NCBI GenBank assembly: GCA_905221615.1
Contig: CAJNDT010005423.1
Coordinates: forward strand, 211,001-275,000
Length of the DNA stretch: 64,000 nucleotides
DNA from: Symbiodinium sp. CCMP2592
Lineage: Eukaryota > Sar > Dinophyceae > Suessiales > Symbiodiniaceae
Reading direction: 5' to 3'
Made by a program: the position numbers and the translations under genes. The notes below the pieces were generated by a model. It searched no databases, had not been told where the DNA came from, and saw nothing but the letters and a program-made list of their open reading frames with translations. Below are positions 1-10,300 of the stretch, piece by piece (position 1 is the first letter of the stretch; every line of letters begins with the position of its first letter).

Positions 1-387
1 TGGAACCGCTGGTCCACATACATCCTGCAGCAAATCTGGTCCCTGTGGGGACACATGGCTAGAGGGGGAGCCGAGGTTAACGCCATGGTCCAGTGGAAAA
101 ATCTGGCCTTCTGGCGCAAAGAACAACGCAAACCGCGCAGCAGTAGAGTCAACCATGCAGCCCGATTCAATCCGGAAGCAGACGTCGAGAGAGCCTTGGA
201 GAGCATGGGGGGAACGCGCTGGGGGGAAGCAGCCCAGGACCGGGCACACTGGCAATCCTTGTCTACGACCTTTGTTGAGCGCTACGACGTGCCGTGGGCG
301 ACAGGGAAGCAAACAAGCATACAAGACAACCTCACACCAAACAGCCACAGAGGGGGGAGGGCAAGCAGACCAGCACTTCGGCAATAA
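1..387 (+). CDS. C-terminal end of LINE reverse transcriptase ORF (copy A, 5' cut by window edge)
   Basis: The frame is open from base 1 to the stop at 385-387, so this is the tail of a larger ORF. Near the start it reads WSTY...W..WGHMAR, and residues 72-100 contain the pattern W-x3-AQDR-x2-WQ-x-L-x4-VE, ending in PWATGKQ. An AQDR-x2-W pattern near the C-terminus is familiar from RTE-like LINE reverse transcriptases. The same block recurs at 55,643-56,125, which supports a real coding region. The catalytic RT and endonuclease domains lie outside the window. It is followed after 250 bases by the ORFx start at 638. Clade assignment is uncertain. Confidence 0.75.
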   Translation, partial: WNRWSTYILQQIWSLWGHMARGGAEVNAMVQWKNLAFWRKEQRKPRSSRVNHAARFNPEADVERALESMGGTRWGEAAQDRAHWQSLSTTFVERYDVPWATGKQTSIQDNLTPNSHRGGRASRPALRQ

Positions 388-637
388 AAGCAAACCTTTA
401 CCAAGCAGTTCAGTGGAGGGGTAGCGTGTGAAGGGACGGCCTGAGAGACTACACCTACCACTCGCATACAGCAGAGGGGAGAGAGCAGTTACATGTCGTT
501 GTGCCTGCCTGCTTGCCCACTTGTCATGTCACTTGCAGTGCAGCCTTCAGTCAGCGACCATGCCAGCGGCACGGATCTCAGAGCGCCTGCAGCAGCGACA
601 GCTCAGATTCCCAAAGGCCCCACTCCTAGACCTCACC

Positions 638-1197
638 ATGGTCTCCAAAGGGACTACGCTGCTCTGCTTTGCAGCGGGGAGCCTGCTCTTCCTGAACCCG
701 CCGACGGGATCGGCAAGCTACTACGGCCCAGACGACTGGTCTGGGGGAACACACGGCGAGGCACCCGCATGGGGGAACCAGGCGGTACGAGGCAAACGAG
801 GGGAGCCGGACCGCTCCCACCACGAGCCCCTGAGCAGACTGCCACGGCAGGAGGGACACTTCCCACGACCGTCACCAGTGAGCACCGCGCGGGGGGAGCA
901 GCAGGCCATCTCCTGCCGGGACATGCCCAACCACAAAGCCTACCAAGCACGGCGGGCTACATGCCCATGCAGCACACACCTGCAGCCAACCACGGTGCCG
1001 ACTACCAAAGAGGGGCAAACACGTGGGCCCATCACACACCTGCAGCTACGCAAGGCGCACAACATCAGCCAACAGCAAGCACGCTCCCGCAACAAGCCGC
1101 AGCCCCCAGCGGAGGAGCACACCAGCCCGCAGCCGACACCGCTCACACCACCTACTACCACCACACCCAAGCTCAAGCCCAGGCCTCAACGTCCACG
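638..1197 (+). pseudogene. LINE copy A ORFx, first segment (split by copia-1)
   Basis: I place the start at the ATG at 638 because the product then begins with a hydrophobic segment (MVSKGTTLLCFAAGSLLFL), matching the hydrophobic start of ORFx in copy B at 56,596. The same frame is open further upstream to 428. The rest is rich in Pro, Gln, Thr and Arg and contains a DDWSGG motif that has a counterpart (DVWSGG) in copy B. The reading frame runs into the copia-1 LTR at 1,198. If copia-1 and one copy of CCACG are removed, the frame continues directly into the segment at 11,448. The function is unknown; a signal anchor plus low-complexity linker is what can be seen. Confidence 0.65.
1193..1197. 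repeat. Target-site duplication CCACG, left of copia-1
   Basis: Five bases directly before the 5' LTR, identical to 11,443-11,447 directly after the 3' LTR. Five bases is the usual length for copia integrases. Confidence 0.95.
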
Positions 1198-1377
1198 TGT
1201 TCGTTTGTAACCTAGTGCACGTAGTCCCAAGTAGAGTGTGTAGAGTAATCACGAGAACACATGAAACATGTGTGTGAACCGCGACACGGAGGCTTAAGGA
1301 AGTCAGCCCGCGAAGTGAGAAAAGTGTGTTTGAAAGTAGAGTGGGAAGGAAGGCTTGAGAAGCCTTTAGTTTCAACA
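1198..1377 (+). repeat. 5' LTR of copia-1
   Basis: 180 bp, starting TGTTCG and ending CAACA. I found no difference from 11,263-11,442 by eye. It should carry the promoter and R region; I see no clear TATA box. Its last base is the A of the polyprotein ATG. Confidence 0.95.
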
Positions 1378-4300
1378 TGGTAGCGGAGCTCCCTGATTCA
1401 GACCTCTTGGGAGCGATGAAGCTATCACAGGAACAACAGGTAGCTGTCGCCATGGTTTCCTTGGCTTTGGCTTTTTCGCTGATGTGTCTGGCGAGAAGCT
1501 TTGTGAAAGAACTTGTGAGAAAGGAGACAGTGGAGCGCGTAGCTCCAGCTGAGGAAGAGTTACCAGAACTCTGGTACTCGCCTTACGGAGAGAAGACCCA
1601 CACCTCAGGAAGATGTCATGGCCTCAGGAACGCAACTAGTGTACACCGAGTACTACCATGCAAGTACTGCTGTCCCGGCGGACTCCGATCCCGGGAGCAA
1701 CGCACCTTCGAGTACAAGAGAACCTTTTTGGAAGCAGCAGGAAAGTACCTTTGGCTAAAAGTCTTCATGGTTGTGGTTCTCATGGGCATGTCATGGTTCA
1801 TGGTGTTTGAAGTGAACGAGACCTACGGCTACCCGTTGGCCACGAACCGCATGCTGAACTACAGGAACAAGGTCCTCAGCCTCGACAACAAGAACCCCAA
1901 GAAGAAGCATGTGATAAAGGAGATTACCCCAGCGGATGTTGTACCTGCCGGGAAGAGCCAAGAAGGTGATCACACAGAACTTTTCACGTTGTGGTCGCAT
2001 CTACATGAGCCCAATACCAAACCGAGAACGAGAACGAGATCAACGTCACGAGCTACCTCAAGAAGACGAACGTGTACTCCGAGTTCTACAAGAACAGAAG
2101 AAAAGGAACAAAGTTGCAACTACAGTTTTCATGAAGGTGATGTCGCGGAGTATAACGAGAACCTAAAGAACGAAGAAGTGCCCCACGTGAACTACTACAA
2201 GAACCTTGTGTTTGAGTTGGTTTTGGAGTTTCAAGAGTACCTTGCGAAAGCAGGAAGAAGCCTTGAGCCCGTCGTGAGCTACGTCGTGCGCACGTGTCAC
2301 CCAGTACTACTTCTACTTGGGACCCCGCTTGGTATGGTCACTTGGATCTACCTCTATTTTTGGGTCAGAGTTAAGCAAACAAAAAGAGAACAGTTGAAGA
2401 AGAAAGTTTCGAGAAGGAAGTTGCACAGGTCAGTTTGCAGCGTTCTTTTCAAGAAGCGAGTCTGGTTGCATGTTGTGTTGCTTTACAGTCACATGCAGAG
2501 TGCAGTTGCGATGGAGGAAGCCTTGCAAAGGCTCACGGACCTCACTGCCCAAAACACACAACAGATACAAGCACTTGCCCAAGCAATGAACAGTCAGCAA
2601 GCGCAGGCAGGTACCGCTTCACAACAACTACAGGAACTCGCGCAGTCAGTTTCACAACAGCAGAGAGCAATTACAGAAGCAACCCAAGCAACCAACACAG
2701 CACTGTCACAACAAGCAGAGCTTACTGCAAACGCGGTTGCAGCAACAGGAAAGCTTACAGCAGACGCAGTTACAGCACTGTCGCAGCACGCAGAGTCAAG
2801 AAGGCCAGGAGAGATCGACCTCCACAAGATGATCAAATCTCCAGAAGTCTTTGGCCCTACTACGTACAAGGAAGAGCGTGATGGTTTTCTAGAGTTTCGG
2901 TTGAAGCTGAGAAGTTGGATAGGCGCTCTCAACAACGACATCCTTGAGAAGATCAACGCAGTCGAGATGGATAGAAGAGAAGCATCATGGGAATGGAGTA
3001 AACTTAACCCAGGTGAACAAGCACTTTCAAGAAAGCTACATTCCATCCTCACCAGCTATACACGTGGCCGTCCTCTACGAACTCTAAAGCAAGTACCCAA
3101 CGAGAACGGTTTCGAAGCATGGAGGTTGTTGGTGGAAGAACATCAGCCTCACAACCGTGCACGTTCTCTACAACTACTTAACGGAGTTCTTCACTACAGG
3201 TTCGACAAGCAAAGGTCAACACAAGAAAATATCCTGAAGTTTGAAGAGTTGATTGAAGAGTACGAGAGAGCGAGTGGAGACCTTGTTGCGGACGACATGA
3301 AGATTTCCATCATACTTGGAGGAACCGAAGGGAACATGAGACAACATCTTCTACTCAACCAGAAGGAGACCACAAAGTATGGAACACTACGACAGTACCT
3401 CCTCTCCTACGAGCAAGCAGCAAGGTGGACTACCACAGACCTCATCAACTCAGGAAAGGACCACCAAGGACAAGCAGACATGGATGTTTCACGAGTTGAA
3501 TGGTGGAAAGGCAAAGGAAAAGATAAGGGAAAAGGAAAGAAAGGAAAAGGATTCGGCAAGTACAAAGGCAAAGGCTTCGGTAAAGGAAAAGGAAAAGGAG
3601 AAAGCCAGTACTACTACAAAGGCCGAGGAAAAGGAAAAGGACGAGGAAAAGGAAAAGGAAAAGGCAGAGGCCGAGGATATGGCAAAGGCGGGGGAAAAGG
3701 CTACAGCAGCAAAGGAAAAGGTAAAGGATACAACAACCCAGGAGTTGCTGTTTGCCACTACTGCCAAAAGCCTGGACACTACGAAGCCAATTGCAGACTC
3801 AAGCAGAGAGACATGCAGCAGAACGTCAGGAACGCACAGGAGGAAGACGAACAAAGCGTCAGGACACAACCTACTACAGTTCCAAGCAGTAGCGCTTCGG
3901 CAGCCACAACAACAAGAACTACAAGCACGAAGTCTACAGCTAAGCCAACAGTTCGGCAGATCGCGATGTACCACATGGACAACGATCCCGTCACGTATCC
4001 TGAAGTTTTTGAACTTGACGAAGACGAAGAAGAGCTCGAGATCGAGTACTTTGGAAGAGTCTTGAGAGTGACGGAAGCTGAAGAGTTTGTTTTGTCAGAA
4101 GGAGAAGAGAGCGAAGAAGAGCAAGAAGATCCTCTACTAAACTGGTACCTTGGACGTGAAGCACTACCACCACAAGAAGTTCTTTCAGTACGCGTTGTAG
4201 AGGAAGAGTTTTTCCAGGAAAGTGATCTTCACCAAAGAATTGAAGTTATCCTGGATTCTGGCGCAGACGTTTCTCTTGTGCCCTCTTGGCTAGGAAAAGA

Positions 4301-7300
4301 AGGAACCCCTTTGAAGGTTCGCCCTTCGTCCATTCAGGACGCACAAGGAAAAGCAATCAAGACGGAAGGCAGAAGGATGCTGAACTTAACGTTCTTTGAT
4401 GACGACGGAAGCTTTTGTCGCATCCAGGAAGCCTTCACCGTTGCCTCGGTGATCAACCCCCTGATGGCCATAGGCAAGCTGTTTCGAGAAGGCTGGGAGT
4501 TGCGAGTGAACGAAGAAGAAGGTATGTGTCTTACAGACGGAAGCTCAAGAATACCAGTGCATCTCCACAAGAACAGCTTGGCAGCCTACGCCTACGTACA
4601 AACTCCTTCAAGAAGCAGAAGTTACAGCAGCAACAACTACAAGATGGTTCGGACAGTTGTTCAGCTCAACAAGCACGTTCAGGAAGCAGTGAACAAAGAA
4701 GAACCTGGTTGGCACAACACAGACAGCATGGTGATCGTCAAGTACGCCACTCAAAGCAGCTACGAGAACCCATCTCTCATGTATAGCCCTACGCACTTTC
4801 CGTACAGAAGCACTTTGGTGAAAGAAGAGAGAGGATGGAGAGCAGTTGAAGTTTCAAAGAAGTACTCCGAGAAGGCAGACCCTTTTGAAGAGTTTGCAGA
4901 AGGAGAAAAGGAAGTGGTTACAGCCATTTCAGCAAAGCCAATTCCACTTTGGATCCTTGGCACCCCTTACGCAGCTGGAGACCGAGCAGAGCAAGAAAGT
5001 CATGGTCGTGACTACTGGAAAATGGACCTCGAGAAAGGAGAAGTTGTTCGTCACCACGTAGTACCGAGAACTGTGCTGTTTGACCCGACAGGAGTTGCCA
5101 ACTGTCCTGTCCTCCTTGGAGATCTTGAGAACAGCAGGTATACCCAAGGAGACTGCATCTACAGTACGGAGATCTACGAACACAGCGACGACTGGAGAGC
5201 AGACCGCCTACCTCTACGTGAACACTTTCGTTTGCCGTGGTTTGGTCAAACAAGGTTCCGTGTGAAGCCAGAAGTTGTTGAAGACCTAAAAGCAGAAGCT
5301 GCAGCAGAGGAGCTAAAGAAGAAGAAGGAAGAACACTACAAAGAGAAGGAAGATTCAGCAGCACCACCAGCAGCAGAAGAGAGCAAAGATGAGGAAATGA
5401 GAGAAGCACAAGCAGACCAAGAAGCACCACAAGAAGTTGTTGAAGTTTTGGAGGAAAGCTTCTACCACGAAGGCGTCGAGTACACAGCGCAGAAAAGCAG
5501 TCTTAAGGAACTACAAGCACTTTGCAGAGAGTACAGAGTGAAGACAACAGGAAGCAAGAAGCAGCTCTTGAAGAGACTCGCCACAGCAGTCAGAGAAGAA
5601 AGGCTCAGCACGCAACACAAGGAACAACGGGAACACCACCAAGCATACCACCTAGCACCACCACAGGAACCAACGGAAGAGGAGAGAGCGTACCACAACT
5701 TGACGCACCTTCCGTATCAGCCTTGGTGTCCCCATTGCGTTGCTATGAAAGCACGAGAAGACAACCACAAGAAAGGATTGAGCAAGCCAAGCAGCTCTAC
5801 GGATTCCGCGAAGCCCGTCATCAGTTTTGACTTTTGCTATACAAGCACCACAGGAAGTGAAGAGCCACCAGCAGTGACTCTTGTCGCTGTGGACAGCTGG
5901 AGCAAGGCAGTCTTGGCGGTGCCCTGCAAGAGGAAAGGAGGAGCAGGAAGCACAACGCATCTCGCGGAAGCACTCGTGCAGTTCACCACTCAGCTCGGGT
6001 ACAACACCCTCGTTCTCAAAGCAGACAATGAGAACGCAGCCAAAGCACTCAAGGACAAAGTACAGAAAGTACGCAGCAGCCTTGGACTTTCTACAACACT
6101 ACAGGAAAGCATTCCTTACGACCACGAAAGCAATGGAGCCGCAGAAAGAGCAATACAAACAGTACGGAGGCAAGCGAACACCATTCTCGATGAACTCAGA
6201 GAAAGAACACAGCTGGCGATACCACACGAGCACGCAGTAGTAAGCTGGGCGTTTAGACACGCCTGCTGGCTACTCAACAGGTTCGCAGTGAGCAGCTCCA
6301 CAGGAAGAACGCCACAGGAAGTTATCCACGGATACCCCTACTCAGGGAAACTTGTACCCTTTGGTACTGTTGTGATGGCGAAGAGGTTGAAGATCAAGAA
6401 GAAAGGTGACAGGATATGGAATGCAGGAATATTTTTAGGCAAGACAGAGCAAGACACATGGATCGTTGCACAGCCTGATGGCATACATATCACACGCAGC
6501 GTGAGACCACTACCAGAACAGTACGACTCCAAAAGAACAAGCAACATAGAGGTCCATACCTGGAACCTCAACACGCCACTCCTTGGAGCAAGAGTACTTC
6601 CAGAGAAGAAGCAAAGACAACGACCACAGCTAAGCATCCTGCCCCCTGTTGCCGAGGAAGAACGCGAACAGCTCGAGAACGTCGAGGCCGCTAGCGACCC
6701 TCCGAGTTCGGAGGACAGCAGTGAAGAGCAGCAACAAGCACTTGAAGACAGAGAGGAACAAAGTGAAGCCAGCAGCATGAGTGTGACGAGAGACAGGAAA
6801 AGAAGAGCTGAAGTTGATGACGAGACCCTTTTGGAGGAACTCAGAGCAGTCGAGCCACTTACAGCCTCAGCAGAAGCACTTTCAGCACCAGCTGAACCAA
6901 GAGCAGAAGCAAGCAAGCACAGTCTTGAGCTTGAGGAACCAAGCTCACCCAGCAAGCTACGAAAGCAAGTTAACAGAGCAGAGGAAACAGACGGTTACCT
7001 CAACATGCCTCATGATGATGAAGTCTACGAAGCAGATGATGAGTTTGTGTACGAGTCGGAAGAAGAAGAAGAGGAGACAGAGAGTGAACCAACGGAAGTT
7101 TCTACCAAGGTCCCTGTCGAGTTCTTCGACGAGGAGAAAGGACCACCGAACGTGGATCCGGCTTTTCTTCAGAAGTTGGACGATGAAGCTACAGTCAAAG
7201 AAATCAAAAGGTTAACAAAGATGGGAGTTATTTCGTTGGTTTCTACAGACCCTCAGGAAGCAACTGAGAACGTACCTCTGGTAGATTCAGAGCAAGAACT

Positions 7301-10300
7301 TCACAAGTGGTTGACAACGAAGTTGGTGAAAGATTGGAGGTTCAGAGAAGCTACAGGTTTTGAAGCTGAAGAAGCCAAAGAAGGAACAACAAAGCCCAAG
7401 CAGATTCAAAGATGCTGGCAACGACGTGCCAGACTAGTAGCCAGAGAATACAAGACAGAAGGAAAAAGGGAAGATATATTTTCTCCTGCGACAAGCCCAG
7501 GAATCACAAAACTGGTGCCCATGTTGGCTCTCGCCAACCATTGGGCGATCTACAGTGTCGACGTGAAGGACGCGTTTCTACAAGTCCCTCAAAGAACACC
7601 TTGTTTGTGTCGAGTACCTGAAGAAGCAGCTCACGTTGTACAAGCAATGCAGGAACAACAAGAACGCAACCCTAGAACTTGGTGTTGGAAGTTAGGAAGA
7701 GTTTTGCCAGGTCAACGCGACGCATCCAGTCTTTGGTCAGACTTTTGTGATGGTCTTTTGGTGGAAGAGAAGTTTGAGCGTTGTACTGCAGTTCCAGCAC
7801 TTTACCGTCTTCTACGGCAAGGAAAAGTGGTTGCAGTTTGCATTGTGCACGTAGATGACTTGCAGTTTGCAGGAAAGAAGGAAGTCATCGAACCAATCCT
7901 CAGGAACCTCAAGAAGAAAGTGAACCTACAAGTTGAAGGACCTCTTCTGAATGAGGAAGACTACGAGAAAGGATTTTCTGAGGAGACCGTGAAGTTTCTC
8001 AAAAGGAAGTACACGTACGAACAACATGAACTACGAGTACATAGCGATAGCAAGTACGTGAAGAAACTCGTGGAGATCCTCAAGCTGGAGAAGAAGAAGG
8101 CCAAGAACTCACCCTGCACACCGGCTAGTCAGGAACCTGACGTATCCCAAGAACTGGACGAGGAACACTCGAGAACGTACAGAAGTTGTGTCGGCATTTT
8201 GCTGTACGTAGCGCACGACCGTCCGGACATTCAGTTCGCAGTACGTAGCCTCAGTACTGCCATGACGAAGCCAACGGAACGTAAAAGAAAGGAGTTGGAG
8301 CACTTGGCGCTCTACCTCAAAGGAACGTCAGACTACGCCGTTACGTACCACAGGAACAGCCCAGGAACGTCAGCTCTACGTCATCGCGCCGAAGAACCAC
8401 AAGAACTACGAGAACCTCGAGAACAACCACGCGAACGTTTGCTGGAAGTTTTTAGCGACTCCGACTGGGCCGGAGACAAGCAGACTAGGAAGTCAGTGAG
8501 TTGCGCCATGTTCTACCTGGACGGTGCATACTTCTACAGCTACAGCAGGACACAGAAGTCGATAGCATTATCTTCAGCAGAAGCAGAATACATGGCACTT
8601 ACTGGAGCAGCAAGCGAAGGAATAGGTTTACACGCAGCAGTTCGTTTCCTTACAGGAGAACGAGTACTACTCAAAGCATACACAGACAGTTCCGCATGCC
8701 GCGGAATCACAAACCGCCAAGGAACAGGAAGAGTCAAGCACCTACAGATTCGGTTACTTTGGCTACAAGCAGCAATACGTGAAGGCAAGCTTACTGTACA
8801 CGCAGTTGGTACAAAGGAGAACACAGCAGACCTAGGAACAAAGCCTCTCAGCACGAAAAGAGTGAAGTTTCTCCTGAACATGATCGGCATGTGCAACAGC
8901 GAAGGAAGAGTTGGAGAGCAAGAGCGAGAGGAAGAAGAAAAGGCACAAGTGGTAAGAAGACTCGAGAAGATCATGAAGAACAAAAGCAGCATGTTGTTTG
9001 CACTTTCAAGTTTGTTTGGAAAGACTGAGGCAGTCTACGTACCTTTCGCCGCAGCTCAAGAAGTAGCAAGCCCACAAGAAGTCCCAAGCAGTCCTGGAAG
9101 CATGTCGCTTCTGGAAGTCCTGGTGACGCTCGCCATGGTGTGCATGGCGGCATGGTTTGTCGTGAACGAGATGAGAAAGCCACAGCAGCACAAGAAGCCG
9201 AAGAGAGAAGAGAGGAGCAGCGGTGAAGAAGAGGAAAGCAGCTCAGGAAGCAGAAGTGGAGAGAAGGAAAAGAAGAAGAAGAACCGAAGGAAGAAAAGAG
9301 ACGAAGCTCCTGCCGCTCAGGTGAACTACGACGTGGACTCCTTCGACGAGGCAAAGAAAGAAGTGACAGAGAGAGCAGAGAAGTTGAAGAAGGAGGAAGA
9401 AAACCTGGAGAAGGAGAAGGAGCAGTTTGGAAACCAGAAGACAGAGTTTGAGGAGACAGTGAAAAGGTTTTTGAAGAAGCAGAAGGAGGTGAAGGAAAAG
9501 GAAGACAAAGTTACAGAAAGAGAAGAGAAGTTAGAGAAAGACCAAGAGACCCTCCAAGGACAAGCCAAGTTCTTAAGCGAGAAGGAGACAGCCCTTGAAG
9601 AAGCTGAGGAGAACGTCAAAGCAAAGGAAGCAGAGGTTGAAAAGAAGAAGAAAGAGGCAGAGAAGAGAGAGAGAAAAGCCCAGGAAAGAACCGCCGGCTA
9701 CGACCAGGAGAGAGAAGAGTACGCCAAGAAGTACGTTGACGATGCAAAGAAGGACTTGGAGAGAGAGCTTAAAGTGCTAAAGCAAGAAGAGAAAGTAAGG
9801 AACCAAAAGCTCGACGACCTCCAGTACGACTACAAGAGCCTCAAGGACGACTACCAGTACTTCAAAGGTTACTCACAGGAAGTGGACGCACTTCTACTTG
9901 CAGCTAAGGACAAGATCGTGAAGTACAAGAAGAAGGTCAAAAGCCTCAAGGAAACCTTAGGTGCAACCTTGTCTGGAAGCGAAGGTGAAGAAGAGACAGA
10001 AGAAGCGTACAAGAGCAAAGCAGAAGAAGAGAAAGAGAAGAAAGAAGCGCAGGCAAAAGAGGAAGAGAAGAAGAAAGGAAAAAGGCCAAAGCAGGTAGAG
10101 ACAGAAGACCAAGAAGAGAAGCCGTCAAGCAACCAAGGAGACGAAACTACCGTCGACCCGAACGACATCGCCGAGTTCACGCAGCTTGGCTACGTGTGGG
10201 AGTTCAACAAGAAAACGCAAGAGTACCGCGCGAAGTGTGAAGACAAGAAAGGTGCAGCGAGAATCAAGAATGCGCCTGTCAAGGGACGCATGCTCTGGAA

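Noticed and set aside
8341..8460. Excess of GAAC in copia-1
   Set aside because: About fivefold over chance in one 600-base sample, but plausible from Glu/Lys/Asn/Gln codon use; much weaker than the ACTTC signal.
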